Below, one piece after another: positions 18,096-28,320 of a DNA stretch of 64,000 nucleotides. How positions within the stretch are numbered: the first letter of the stretch is position 1; the number at the start of each line of letters is the position of its first letter. The position numbers and the translations under genes are program-made. Origin of the DNA: Maribacter aestuarii (GTDB lineage Bacteria; Bacteroidota; Bacteroidia; Flavobacteriales; Flavobacteriaceae); NCBI RefSeq assembly GCF_027474845.2, contig NZ_CP107031.2:3549001-3613000 (forward strand), given 5' to 3'. The notes under the pieces are model-generated. The model had not been told where the DNA came from, did no database searches, and worked only from the letters and a program-made list of their open reading frames with translations.

Positions 18096-19190
18096 ATGAA
18101 AGCAGGTATCGTAGGATTGCCCAATGTTGGAAAGTCCACCCTATTTAATTGTTTGTCCAACGCAAAAGCGCAGAGTGCAAATTTTCCGTTCTGTACTATC
18201 GAACCAAATATTGGGGTCGTTAACGTACCCGATGCCCGTTTGGAAAAATTAGAGGAGTTGGTAAACCCTGAGAAGGTTGTGCCTGCCACGGTTGAAATCG
18301 TAGATATTGCTGGACTGGTAAAAGGGGCTAGTAAAGGTGAAGGTCTAGGTAACCAATTTTTGGGGAATATTAGGGAAACGGATGCAATACTCCACGTTCT
18401 GCGTTGTTTTGATAATGATAATATCGTGCATGTAGATGGTAGTGTCGACCCAATAAGGGATAAAGAGACTATAGACATGGAACTCCAGTTAAAGGATTTG
18501 GAGACCGTAGAGAAAAAACTGGATAAAGTAAAAAGAGCCGCAAAAACCGGAAATAAAGAGGCACAGAAAGAGGAGGCCGTTCTACTGACGTTAAAAACCG
18601 GTTTGGAGGCCGGTAATTCTATTCGTGCCATTGAGATTTCGAAAGAAGATAGATTAGAGTACGTTAAACCGTTACAGTTCATTACGGACAAACCTGTTAT
18701 GTATGTCTGTAATGTGGATGAGGAGGCCGCAGTTACCGGTAATGCGTATGTAACCAAAGTGAAGGAAGCCGTTGCCAACGAAAACGCGGAGGTCGTTGTC
18801 CTGGCCGTAGGTACCGAAGCCGATATAACAGAATTGGAAACTTACGAGGAACGTCAAATGTTTCTTGAGGATTTAGGCCTAGATGAGCCTGGCTCGGCAA
18901 AGTTAATCCGAGGTGCATACCGATTACTGAACCTAGAAACATATTTTACCGCTGGGGTAAAGGAAGTCCGCGCATGGACCATTCCTGTAGGCGCTACTGC
19001 TCCACAAGCTGCAGGGGTTATACATACTGATTTTGAAAAGGGATTTATCCGTGCGGAGGTTATTGCTTATGACGACTATGTGAGTTATGGTAGCGAGGCC
19101 AAGGTTAAGGAAGCCGGGAAGATGAGGGTAGAAGGGAAGGAATACATTGTTAAGGACGGTGATGTGATGCACTTCCGATTTAATGTTTAA
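18096..19190 (+). CDS. ychF: Redox-regulated ATPase YchF
   Basis: A 364-residue Obg-related P-loop NTPase of the YchF/OLA1 family, which prefers ATP over GTP and binds ribosomes. The G1 loop [12 protein letters not shown] lies at residues 7-18, and the switch II region is [20 protein letters not shown]. The altered G4 motif NVDE replaces NKxD and explains the ATP preference. A central coiled-coil (about 130-165) and a C-terminal TGS domain with [11 protein letters not shown] and [22 protein letters not shown] complete the normal architecture. Its last four bases overlap the convergent cbpM gene. Confidence 0.97.
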   Translation: MKAGIVGLPNVGKSTLFNCLSNAKAQSANFPFCTIEPNIGVVNVPDARLEKLEELVNPEKVVPATVEIVDIAGLVKGASKGEGLGNQFLGNIRETDAILHVLRCFDNDNIVHVDGSVDPIRDKETIDMELQLKDLETVEKKLDKVKRAAKTGNKEAQKEEAVLLTLKTGLEAGNSIRAIEISKEDRLEYVKPLQFITDKPVMYVCNVDEEAAVTGNAYVTKVKEAVANENAEVVVLAVGTEADITELETYEERQMFLEDLGLDEPGSAKLIRGAYRLLNLETYFTAGVKEVRAWTIPVGATAPQAAGVIHTDFEKGFIRAEVIAYDDYVSYGSEAKVKEAGKMRVEGKEYIVKDGDVMHFRFNV

Positions 19191-19486
19191 GGCTCGTAAA
19201 TCCTGAGTCTTTCTCGTAGCATTCTTAATTCATTTTCTAATCGGTTTATTTTTTTAATCATATGATTAATGGCATCTATCCCTTCTAAATTGATGCCCAA
19301 TTCATTTTTTAAGCGGCTTACGCGTTCAATCTCCACCAAGTCTTTGGGTTTTACATATTCCTGATTTTCAACATGGGTTACCTTAATAAAGCCATACTCA
19401 TGTAAGGAATAGATAAAATCGATTGGTGTTTGCGTATGCTTACAATATTGATGTATTAGTATATAGTTTTCCGATTCCATAATCAT
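19187..19486 (-). CDS. cbpM: CbpM-type chaperone modulator
   Basis: A 99-residue MerR-like helical protein similar to CbpM, which binds and restrains the J-domain protein CbpA. It has an N-terminal winged-helix-like segment ([19 protein letters not shown]) and a C-terminal coiled-coil helix ([20 protein letters not shown]). The start codon overlaps the stop of the dnaJ-like gene by four bases, the same gene order as cbpA-cbpM in proteobacteria, which strongly supports the assignment. It overlaps the convergent ychF end by four bases. Confidence 0.83.
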   Translation of the reverse strand: MIMESENYILIHQYCKHTQTPIDFIYSLHEYGFIKVTHVENQEYVKPKDLVEIERVSRLKNELGINLEGIDAINHMIKKINRLENELRMLRERLRIYEP

Positions 19487-20381
19487 CTTAATTTTTTAAG
19501 CTCCTGAAAGAGCTCTTTTTCTTTTGCAGATAAATTTTGAGGCATGCTTACCTTATAGGTAATGTATAAATCGCCGTGCTTACCTTTTTGCTTATAGACT
19601 GGCATACCTTTTCCTTTCAGTTTTACTTTGGTGTCGTTCTGGGTTTCTGGCTTTACCTTCAATTTCACTTTACCGGTAAGGGTCGCTACTTCAATTTCAC
19701 CTCCTAGAATGGCCTCGTATAAACTTATCGTTTGATTTTTGTACAAATCATTGCCAACACGTTGAAAAGCAGTGTTATTGTTAATTTCAAAAGTAAGGTA
19801 TAAATCACCTTTTGGGCCACCGTTGACACCTTCGCCCCCGTAACCACTTATTTTAATTGTTTGTCCATCCTCAACACCCGCTGGAATGGTAATTCTGATT
19901 TTTTTAGTACCCAGGTCCAAAGTTTGTTTTTGGTCCTCAAGAATATCCAGAATGTTCAATTTTAAGGAGGCGTTCAAATCCTGACCTTTAAACTGCACCG
20001 ATCTACGGCCACCGCTACTAAATCCTCCTCCTCCGAACATGGACTCAAAAAAATCGGAGAAATCCCCCGTACCGTAACTGCCAGACCTGCCATAACTTGT
20101 ACCGCCACTTCTAGACGTTCGTCTTTGGCTTCTTTTGCTTGTTCATAGGCTTCCGCGTGCTCCCAATCCTTACCGTATTCATCATATTTCTTGCGCTTTT
20201 CCGGATCACTTAATACCTCGTTTGCCTCATTGACCTCTTGAAATTTACGTTGCGCCTCCTTATCGTTGGGATTTAGGTCTGGATGTAATTTTCTGGCCAA
20301 TTTGCGATAGGCTTTTTTAATATCTGCTTGACTGGCTTTCCTGTCTAATCCAAGAATTTTATAATAATCAACAAATTCCAT
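19483..20381 (-). pseudogene. cbpA: DnaJ/CbpA-type co-chaperone, frame broken by one missing base
   Basis: The 5' frame encodes a complete J domain (residues 4-70, with the HPD motif in [14 protein letters not shown]). The 3' frame encodes the Gly/Phe linker and the DnaJ C-terminal domain (DLGTKKIRITIPAGVEDG, KISGYGGEGVNGGPKGDLYL). The two frames differ by one base. At 20133-20136 the coding strand has AAAA, and five A would continue as [12 protein letters not shown] and then [15 protein letters not shown], the normal linker. With one base added the gene is 299 codons. It lacks the zinc-finger domain, as in CbpA. The break is probably a sequence error, but real decay or slippage on A_AAA is possible. 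Confidence 0.85.
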
Positions 20382-20621
20382 AAGCTTTCAAAAATGATAC
20401 TAAATGTAAATAAAGAAAGGATTAATTCCTATGATAAAGGAACGGGTTTCGAAATTCTAAAACGTTTTTAATGAATGTTGTCCTTTGCAGCAGTTGCTAC
20501 TAGAATAAGTTTAACTATCAACAAAAATGTTAAACTCATTGTTAATTACTTTAACATAGAGGGGTTTTTTCTTTATTTGAGTCATGTTATCTTTAGCATC
20601 ACTTTCAATAAATTTTGTTAA

Positions 20622-22476
20622 ATGTCCCAAAACACCCAATATACCGAAGATAATATACGCTCGCTCGATTGGAAAGAACATATCCGATTGCGTCCAGGTA
20701 TGTACATTGGTAAATTAGGAGATGGTTCTTCTGCCGATGATGGTATTTATATCCTACTCAAGGAAGTCATTGATAATTGTATCGATGAATTCGTTATGGG
20801 TGCGGGTAAGACTATAGAAATCGTAATCAAGGATAAACTGGTCAAGGTGCGTGATTATGGCCGTGGCATTCCGTTAGGTAAGGTTGTAGACGTAGTTTCT
20901 AAAATGAATACGGGCGGTAAATATGATAGCCGCGCCTTCAAAAAATCTGTAGGTCTTAATGGTGTAGGTACCAAAGCGGTCAATGCACTTTCTAGTTTTT
21001 TTGAGGTTCAGTCATCTCGGGACAACAAGGTAAAAACGGCACAGTTTAGCTGTGGCAATTTAGATAATGTAGAAGGCCCTGTCGATACCACAAAAGAAAA
21101 GGGACCAAGGTTACATTTACGCCAGATGAGAGCATTTTTAAAAATTTCAAATATCGCAATGAGTATGTGGAACGCATGCTCAAAAATTACGTTTATCTAA
21201 ATCCAGGGCTGACCATAATTTTCAATGGTGAAAAATTCCATTCGGAAAATGGATTGAAGGATTTGTTGGAGGATAACAATAATCAAGACGATTTTCTTTA
21301 CCCTGTAATCCATCTTAAAGGGGATGATATTGAGATTGCCATAACCCATAGCAAAACCCAATATAGCGAGGAGTACCACTCTTTTGTAAACGGGCAGCAC
21401 ACTACCCAGGGGGTACGCACCAATCCGCTTTTCGCGAGGCTTTGGTAAAGACCATAAGGGATTATTACGGTAAAAACTACGACGCTTCCGATATAAGAAA
21501 ATCGATAATTTCAGCTATTGCCATTAAGGTCATGGAACCTGTGTTCGAAAGTCAGACAAAAACCAAATTGGGATCTACTGATATGGGTGGGGATTTCCCG
21601 ACCGTAAGGACTTATATCAATGATTTTGTTGGGAAATATCTGGACAATTATTTGCATAAAAACCCGGAGACAGCCGAGAAGTTGCAGCGAAAGATTGTAA
21701 TGGCCGAAAAGGAGCGTAAGGAACTTTCCGGTATACGAAAACTGGCCAGGGACCGTGCTAAAAAGGCAAGTCTCCATAATAAAAAGCTTAGGGATTGCCG
21801 GGTACATTTGGGGGACATGAAAAAAGAAACCCGACTGGACAGCACCCTTTTTATTACTGAAGGGGATTCCGCATCCGGTTCTATCACAAAGTCAAGGGAT
21901 GTCAATACACAAGCGGTATTCAGCTTACGTGGCAAGCCCTTGAATTCCTATGGAATGTCCAAGAAAATCGTGTATGAGAATGAAGAGTTCAACTTACTGC
22001 AAGCGGCGCTGAATATTGAGGAATCCATTGAGGATTTACGCTACAACAATATTGTCATTGCAACGGATGCCGATGTGGATGGAATGCACATACGACTTCT
22101 ATTAATTACCTTCTTTCTCCAATTTTTCCCTGAATTGATAAAAGAGAATCACTTATATATTCTTCAAACCCCATTGTTTAGGGTGCGAAACAAAAAAGAA
22201 ACAATTTACTGCTATAGTGATGAAGAACGCCAGTATGCCATAAACAAACTAAGTGGAAAGCCGGAAATAACCCGCTTTAAAGGTCTTGGGGAGATTTCGC
22301 CGGATGAATTCCAACATTTCATAGGTGACGATATACGTTTAGAACCTGTGATGCTGGATAAGGCAATGTCCATAGAAGAATTATTAAGTTTCTACATGGG
22401 TAAAAATACTCCGGACCGGCAGGAATTTATAATAGAAAACCTTAAAGTAGAGGTTGATTTAATAGAAGAAAAGTAA
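20622..22476 (+). pseudogene. parE: DNA topoisomerase IV subunit B (ParE), two frame breaks
   Basis: Three consecutive frames together encode one GyrB/ParE-type ATPase subunit of the type IIA topoisomerase that decatenates chromosomes. Frame 1 has the GHKL ATP site ([32 protein letters not shown]). Frame 2 holds the transducer ([20 protein letters not shown]). Frame 3 holds the TOPRIM domain ([21 protein letters not shown]) and the C-terminus ([12 protein letters not shown]). Adding one G at the GGG at 21101-21103 and one at the G5 run at 21409-21413 restores 618 codons. The gene lies upstream of parC. Being normally essential, it is probably intact in the cell and mis-sequenced here. Confidence 0.9.
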
Positions 22477-22507
22477 TTATAAAACAAGTAAATACGATTG
22501 CTTCTGA

Positions 22508-25180
22508 ATGGAAGAAAATGACGAACTGAACGAGGAACAGAATGACGATTTATCTGCTGGTGAATTAACCGATAACAGTACCTCCGATGCCCTGACCAGG
22601 GTGAGTGGCATGTACAAGGATTGGTTTCTGGATTACGCCTCCTATGTTATTCTAGAGCGTGCAGTACCCGCCATTGAAGACGGGTTTAAACCTGTACAGC
22701 GCAGGATAATGCATTCCCTTAAAGAATTGGATGATGGTCGCTACAATAAGGTTGCGAACGTAGTGGGGCATACCATGCAGTACCACCCCCATGGAGACGC
22801 CAGTATAGCTGATGCTATGGTCCAAATTGGTCAAAAGGATTTACTGATTGACACGCAGGGAAACTGGGGTAACATTCTCACGGGCGATAGGGCTGCCGCA
22901 TCGCGTTATATTGAAGCACGACTATCCAAATTTGCATTGGAAGTAGTTTTCAGTCCTAAGATTACCGAATGGCAGCAATCCTATGATGGTAGAAAAAAGG
23001 AGCCTGTAAACCTTCCGGTTAAATTTCCACTATTACTGGCTCAAGGTGCAGAGGGGATAGCAGTAGGGCTGTCTACCAAAATCCTACCCCATAATTTTAT
23101 CGAATTAATTGATGCTTCCATCAAACATTTAAAGGGCCAGCGTTTTAAGCTATTTCCCGACTTTCCTACGGCCGGTATAATTGACGTGGGCAACTATAAC
23201 GATGGCTTAAGAGGTGGAAAAATTAGAGTACGGGCTAGAATTTCACAACAGGATAAGAGTACGCTGGTAATCAATGAAATACCTTACGGAACCAATACCT
23301 CTACTTTAATAGATTCTATCCTCAAAGCAAACGATAAGGGTAAAATAAAAGTCAAGAAAATAGAGGATAACACGGCAGCGGATGTAGAAATATTGGTCCA
23401 TTTACCTTCTGGTATATCCCCTGAGAAGACTATAGATGCATTGTACGCCTTTACGGCTTGTGAGTCCTCCATTTCTCCTTTAGGATGTATTATCGAGGAC
23501 AACAAACCCCTATTCATTGGAGTTACGGAAATGCTGCAACGTTCAACGGATGCTACCGTAGAGTTGCTAAAACAGGAACTGGAAATACAACTTTCAGAAC
23601 TGGAGGAACAATGGCATTTTGCATCCTTGGAGCGGATATTTATTGAAAATAGGATTTACCGGGATATTGAGGAGGAAGAGACCTGGGAAGGTGTTATACA
23701 AGCTATAGATAAAGGGCTTAAGCCGTTTACGAAAAATTTACGACGCGAAGTTACCGAAGAAGATATAGTACGCTTGACTGAAATTAGAATCAAACGTATT
23801 TCTAAATTTGATTTGGACAAGGCGCAGCAGCAATTGGATAGCCTGGAAGAGAAAATTGCCCAGGTGAAGCATCATTTGGAAAATCTCGTTGATTTTGCGA
23901 TAGATTACTTTAAAAACCTGAAGACTACCTACGGCAAAGGTCGTGAACGCAAATCGGAAATACGGATTTTCGATGATATTGAAGCGACCAAGGTGGTTAT
24001 CCGTAATACGAAACTCTATGTAAACAGGGAAGAAGGTTTTGTAGGCACCTCTTTAAAGAGGGATGAGTATGTCACGGATTGTAGCGATATTGATGATATT
24101 ATCGCTTTCACGAGCGATGGTAAAATGATGGTAACCAAGGTGGATTCCAAGACCTTTATTGGTAAAGGAATATTGCACGTTGCCGTTTTTAAGAAAAAAG
24201 ATGCGAGAACCATTTACAATATGGTTTATAAGGATGGAAAAGGTGGTGCGACCTACATCAAACGATTTAATGTTACCAGTATAACCCGCGATAAGCTGTA
24301 TGACCTTACCACAGGCAAACCTAATTCCCAAGTGCTCTATTTTTCTGCAAACCCCAACGGAGAGGCGGAGGTTATTACGATCAATTTGCGGCAGGTTGGG
24401 AGCATAAAAAAACTGAAATGGGATATCGATTTTGCCGATGTTCTCATTAAGGGTAGGGCATCCAAAGGAAATATTGTCACTAAATACTCTGTTAAACGTA
24501 TTGAGCTCAAGGAAAAAGGACTATCCACCTTAAAGCCTCGAAAAATTTGGTTTGATGATGTTGTTCGCCGCTTAAATGTAGACGGCAGGGGCGAACTCAT
24601 AGGAGAATTTAGGGCGGATGATTTATTACTTATTATCAACCAAAAGGGTGTGGCAAAAACAATCTTGCCCGTCTTAACCTCTCGTTTTGATGACGATATG
24701 ATCGTCATTGAAAAATGGAATCCGAACAAACCTATATCCGCAATTTACTGGGAAGGTGAAAAGGAACGTTTTTATGTAAAACGTTTTTTAATCGAAACAG
24801 AGTTGAAAGAAGAAATTTTTATAACAGAGCACCCCAAATCCTATTTGGAGCTGGTTTCGACGGACTGGAGGCCTGTAATCGAAATAGAATTTCCAAAACC
24901 TAGGGGAAAAGAGCCCAAAGAAAGTATAAGTGTGGATATTGAGGATTTCATCGCTGTTAAAGGTATTAAAGCCATGGGCAATCAATTAATTACTGAAAAG
25001 GTAAAGAACATCAATTTACTGGACCCCTTACCTTACGAAGAGCCAGCTGCAAAAGATACCGCGGATATTGAAGTCGTAGACGAGGAAAATGTGGATTCCG
25101 GAATTAAAAAAGTTAATCAAGAAACGACGGAGGAAGGAGATGAAAAGGATGATTCTGAAGGACAAACAAAACTATTTTAA
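22508..25180 (+). CDS. parC: DNA topoisomerase IV subunit A (ParC)
   Basis: An 890-residue GyrA/ParC family subunit that cuts and rejoins DNA. The breakage-reunion domain contains the quinolone-region block YHPHGDASIADAM and the catalytic tyrosine in AASRYIEARLS near residue 138. A coiled coil (about 430-470) precedes the beta-pinwheel C-terminal domain. The final 60 residues are acidic and low complexity (DSGIKKVNQETTEEGDEKDD), a common flavobacterial tail. It follows parE after a 31-base gap and is followed by mscL after nine bases, so parE, parC and mscL likely share a transcript. Confidence 0.96.
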   Translation: MEENDELNEEQNDDLSAGELTDNSTSDALTRVSGMYKDWFLDYASYVILERAVPAIEDGFKPVQRRIMHSLKELDDGRYNKVANVVGHTMQYHPHGDASIADAMVQIGQKDLLIDTQGNWGNILTGDRAAASRYIEARLSKFALEVVFSPKITEWQQSYDGRKKEPVNLPVKFPLLLAQGAEGIAVGLSTKILPHNFIELIDASIKHLKGQRFKLFPDFPTAGIIDVGNYNDGLRGGKIRVRARISQQDKSTLVINEIPYGTNTSTLIDSILKANDKGKIKVKKIEDNTAADVEILVHLPSGISPEKTIDALYAFTACESSISPLGCIIEDNKPLFIGVTEMLQRSTDATVELLKQELEIQLSELEEQWHFASLERIFIENRIYRDIEEEETWEGVIQAIDKGLKPFTKNLRREVTEEDIVRLTEIRIKRISKFDLDKAQQQLDSLEEKIAQVKHHLENLVDFAIDYFKNLKTTYGKGRERKSEIRIFDDIEATKVVIRNTKLYVNREEGFVGTSLKRDEYVTDCSDIDDIIAFTSDGKMMVTKVDSKTFIGKGILHVAVFKKKDARTIYNMVYKDGKGGATYIKRFNVTSITRDKLYDLTTGKPNSQVLYFSANPNGEAEVITINLRQVGSIKKLKWDIDFADVLIKGRASKGNIVTKYSVKRIELKEKGLSTLKPRKIWFDDVVRRLNVDGRGELIGEFRADDLLLIINQKGVAKTILPVLTSRFDDDMIVIEKWNPNKPISAIYWEGEKERFYVKRFLIETELKEEIFITEHPKSYLELVSTDWRPVIEIEFPKPRGKEPKESISVDIEDFIAVKGIKAMGNQLITEKVKNINLLDPLPYEEPAAKDTADIEVVDEENVDSGIKKVNQETTEEGDEKDDSEGQTKLF

Positions 25181-25189
25181 GTAAGTTAC

Positions 25190-25621
25190 ATGAAGAAGCT
25201 ATTCACCGAGTTTAAGAATTTTGCCGTAAAAGGCAACATGATTGATATGGCTATTGGTATCATCATAGGAACCGCTTTTAATAATGTGGTCAATACCTTG
25301 GTTAAGAAGGTTGTTATGCCTCCACTTTCGTTGATGACGGACGATGTTAACCTTGCTAACAAGAAATTCGTTTTAAGAAATGCTACCGACGGGGTAGAAG
25401 AGGTAGCTATAGGATACGGAGAGTTTATCGAAGTTTTAATCGATTTTGCTATTATTGCATTTACGATTTTCATCATGCTTAAGTTTATTAAAAGGTTCAA
25501 GGACAAAGCCGAAGATCCGGAAAATAAAGAGGTGGAAACGCCAAAAGATATTCAGTTGTTATCCAATTTGGAGAAATTAATGGCTGAACAGAACAAAATA
25601 TTATTGAAAAAGAAAGAATAG
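25190..25621 (+). CDS. mscL: Large-conductance mechanosensitive channel MscL
   Basis: A 143-residue inner-membrane channel that opens under hypo-osmotic stress. The N-terminal amphipathic helix FTEFKNFAVKGNMIDMAIG and first membrane helix GIIIGTAFNNVVNTLV are typical. The periplasmic loop lies at about residues 45-80, and the second membrane helix is IDFAIIAFTIFIMLKFI, followed by a charged cytoplasmic helix. Length and features match the family. It sits nine bases after parC, so cotranscription is likely though functionally incidental. Confidence 0.96.
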   Translation: MKKLFTEFKNFAVKGNMIDMAIGIIIGTAFNNVVNTLVKKVVMPPLSLMTDDVNLANKKFVLRNATDGVEEVAIGYGEFIEVLIDFAIIAFTIFIMLKFIKRFKDKAEDPENKEVETPKDIQLLSNLEKLMAEQNKILLKKKE

Positions 25622-25703
25622 TAGCTTGTTTAGCAAAAGGACTACTATCTCACCGTTAGGATGTTAAAGGTTAAACAATACAACCTATGGTATTATTAAT
25701 GTC

Positions 25704-25711
25704 TATATTTG
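25704..25711 (+). promoter_or_regulatory. -7 promoter element of the sterol desaturase-like gene
   Basis: TATATTTG, an exact TANNTTTG match, lies 22 bases before the ATG at 25734. Confidence 0.5.
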
Positions 25712-25733
25712 ACGGAAAATTGCATAAAGAAGA

Positions 25734-26690
25734 ATGGATTTAACAAACCCCCTCATTTACGGAGTACCCTGTTTCATAGCTTTTATTCTGTTAGAAATTA
25801 CTTATAGTCATACCCATGGTGATAAAGAGCTTTACGTATGGAAAGACTTAATGGCTAGTGGTGCGATGGGTATAGGATCCGCTATTTTAGGACCATTGCT
25901 TAAGGTCACCGTACTTATTGTGGTCTTCAATTTTACCTATGAACTCTTTAATCCTTTGGTGGACGGAGTGCGTACTAATATTATGGGTTACGAATCCTTT
26001 GGTTACGCCTGGTATGTGTTTTTGCTCTGTCAGTTAGCGGACGATTTTACCTACTACTGGTTCCATAGGGCGAATCACGAAATTCGATTGTTATGGGCAG
26101 CGCATATCGTACACCACTCTTCAGATCACTTTAATCTGGGCACCGCCATACGAAACGGTTGGTTTACCTTATTATATAAACCTTTCTTTTACATGTGGAT
26201 GCCGGCAGTTGGTTTTCCCGTTGAGGTCGTTATATTCGCTTTGGCCATAGAGTCCTTTTGGCAATTTCAGTTGCATTCAAAATATGTCCCTAAAATGGGA
26301 TGGGTGGAAAAGATTTTCAATACCCATACAATGCATCAGGTGCACCATTCGCAAAACGTTCAATACTTGGATAAGAACCATGGTGGCTTCTTAAACATTT
26401 TTGATAAAATATTTGGTACTTGGAAAGAATTGGATGATGATGTGGAAGTAAAGTTCGGAGTCATTCACGCGCCACAGTCCTATAATCCTTTGGTCATACT
26501 CACGCATGAGTTTAAGGACATTTGGGCCGATGTCAAGAAGGTGGACAAGCTTTCACACAAACTTATGTACATTTTCGGGCCTCCAGGTTGGAGCCACGAC
26601 GGCAGTACAATGACCGTGAGGCAGCAACAACGGCTCTTTAAAGAGCAGCTTGCCGAAAATCCAGAATTGGCTTTTAGTAGGCCCAATTAA
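25734..26690 (+). CDS. Sterol desaturase / fatty acid hydroxylase family protein
   Basis: A 318-residue polytopic membrane protein of the fatty acid hydroxylase superfamily. The di-iron histidine clusters are complete: HRANHE and HIVHHSSDHFN in the centre, then HTMHQVHHSQN near residue 200. At least four hydrophobic segments surround them. Members hydroxylate or desaturate lipids using molecular oxygen. The bacterial substrate cannot be predicted, with carotenoids, sphingolipids or ether lipids among the options. The gene has its own promoter element and stands alone, with a convergent neighbour 30 bases downstream. Confidence 0.88.
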   Translation: MDLTNPLIYGVPCFIAFILLEITYSHTHGDKELYVWKDLMASGAMGIGSAILGPLLKVTVLIVVFNFTYELFNPLVDGVRTNIMGYESFGYAWYVFLLCQLADDFTYYWFHRANHEIRLLWAAHIVHHSSDHFNLGTAIRNGWFTLLYKPFFYMWMPAVGFPVEVVIFALAIESFWQFQLHSKYVPKMGWVEKIFNTHTMHQVHHSQNVQYLDKNHGGFLNIFDKIFGTWKELDDDVEVKFGVIHAPQSYNPLVILTHEFKDIWADVKKVDKLSHKLMYIFGPPGWSHDGSTMTVRQQQRLFKEQLAENPELAFSRPN

Positions 26691-26720
26691 TGGATGTTTT
26701 CAAAAATTACGTTTTGGGAG

Positions 26721-28187
26721 TTACACCTCCCATCCATCCCTATATGTCCTTCCCACAAATTGATTGGCCTCTTCGAGATTGGTAATCCTCATATTTTCGC
26801 CGTCCCATAACAATTTTTTACGGGCAAAAAACTCCATCTTACCTTCACTATTCTCTTTTTGTAGCATATAACTCCTTATCGCCAAATTTCCCATCAGTAC
26901 AGTTTCGGTCATCGGTCCTGCATAGTCGAAAGAAGAGGTGAGTGCTAGATGCTCTGGACTATTAAAACCAGCTTTACAGGCGTCCACCCATTTTCTTTGG
27001 TGGCCATACTCTGGTTCTAGATTTTCTTCAACTTCAGGTCCAAATTCTGTTGTGCCATCATTTAAATAGAGTTTAGGCATAAGTGGTGAACTGTCATTTA
27101 TATTCGTGGAAATAATTCCTTTTTCGCCAATGATCAATACGCCATTTTGACTGTTTTTTCCACCAATATCGTCATTAGCCGGGATGATATCTGGATGGGA
27201 CGGTCGTATGCCGCCGTCACTCCAAGTCATTTCTATTCTAGATTTACTTTTTTCCGTCGCATCAAAATGTAGGGTGATAAACGATGATGCCGGACAACCT
27301 TCAGGATTGTAATCCGGTGTCCACATTTGCGAGAAAACAGAACCAACGCTACATTCAGCATCCGTTGGATATTTTAGATTTAAGGTCCTAAAAGGAATGT
27401 CAATAAGGTGACACCCAACATCGCCAAGTGCCCCAGTACCATAGTCCCACCAGCCCCTCCAATTAAAAGGATGCAGATTTGGAGTAAATGCCCTTTCCGG
27501 CGCAGGTCCGAGCCAAAGGTTCCAGTAAAGGTCCTCCGGTTTTTTACTTGGTTCTGGTTCTGGCATTTGACCTCCTTGTGGCCAAACTGGTCTATTGGTC
27601 CATACCTGTACTTTAGAAACTGCCCCTATCTTATCTTCGTCTATCCATTTTTGAACCATTTTTAACAGGGGGTTAGAGCCGCCTTGGTTCCCCATTTGGC
27701 TGACAATTTTATTCGTCCTGGCCATTTCAGTAAGCATTCTAGCTTCCTTAATGTTATGGGTCATCGGTTTTTGAACATAAACATGAATACCTCTTTCCAT
27801 AGCCCATTTTGCAGCGGGTCCATGCACGTGGTCTGGGGTAGAGATTGTCACCGCATCGATGTTTTTCTGTTTATCCAACATTACTCTAAAATCATCGTAC
27901 AATTTGGCTTTAGGAAATGCTTCTACGGACCGGGAGGCTGAACCTGAGAAATCTACATCGCACAAAGCCGAAACTTTTTCACGCCCAGATACCGAAGCGT
28001 TCATTATATCACTAATACCTTTTCCTCCGGAACCTATGGCAGCCAGGTTAAGACGATCACTAGGAGCAATATAACCAGGGCCGCCTAAAACATGGCGTGG
28101 TACGAGAAATATGGAAGAGGCGATTGCCGTATTCTTGACAAACGACCTTCTGGAAATTACTGACTTCCTTTTATGATTTTTTTTCAT
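26721..28187 (-). CDS. Gfo/Idh/MocA family oxidoreductase, Tat-exported
   Basis: A 488-residue oxidoreductase of the long Gfo/Idh/MocA type. The N-terminus has a twin-arginine signal (ISRRSFVKNTAIASSIFLVP). The NAD(P)-binding motif is LNLAAIGSGGKGISDI near residue 50, and a variant of the EKP motif, VQKPMTHNI, lies near residue 145. Conserved GNQGGSNPLL and GALGDVGCHLID blocks follow. Such proteins act on sugars or sugar derivatives in the periplasm, but the substrate is unknown. It is unrelated in transcription to the shorter paralogue at 576-1703. There is no adjacent sugar operon. Confidence 0.9.
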   Translation of the reverse strand: MKKNHKRKSVISRRSFVKNTAIASSIFLVPRHVLGGPGYIAPSDRLNLAAIGSGGKGISDIMNASVSGREKVSALCDVDFSGSASRSVEAFPKAKLYDDFRVMLDKQKNIDAVTISTPDHVHGPAAKWAMERGIHVYVQKPMTHNIKEARMLTEMARTNKIVSQMGNQGGSNPLLKMVQKWIDEDKIGAVSKVQVWTNRPVWPQGGQMPEPEPSKKPEDLYWNLWLGPAPERAFTPNLHPFNWRGWWDYGTGALGDVGCHLIDIPFRTLNLKYPTDAECSVGSVFSQMWTPDYNPEGCPASSFITLHFDATEKSKSRIEMTWSDGGIRPSHPDIIPANDDIGGKNSQNGVLIIGEKGIISTNINDSSPLMPKLYLNDGTTEFGPEVEENLEPEYGHQRKWVDACKAGFNSPEHLALTSSFDYAGPMTETVLMGNLAIRSYMLQKENSEGKMEFFARKKLLWDGENMRITNLEEANQFVGRTYRDGWEV

Positions 28188-28320
28188 CTGTATCGATTCT
28201 AATAATTTTTATAAGGGTCTGGACTATTGATGTCCCATCCAAAATAGGTAATTTTTACAATTAACCCCAAATTAGTTTTCTAAAACTAAGGCGTAGTAAA
28301 GTATTGAGAGCACTAATTTA

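Noticed and set aside
18086..18778. A 230-codon open frame on the minus strand overlapping ychF
   Set aside because: It lies fully antisense to a perfectly conserved YchF gene and is serine- and threonine-rich as expected from a shadow frame; no family resemblance.
21101..21413. Programmed frameshifting in parE
   Set aside because: The two sites are plain G runs without slippery heptamers and two shifts would be needed in one essential gene; sequence error is simpler.
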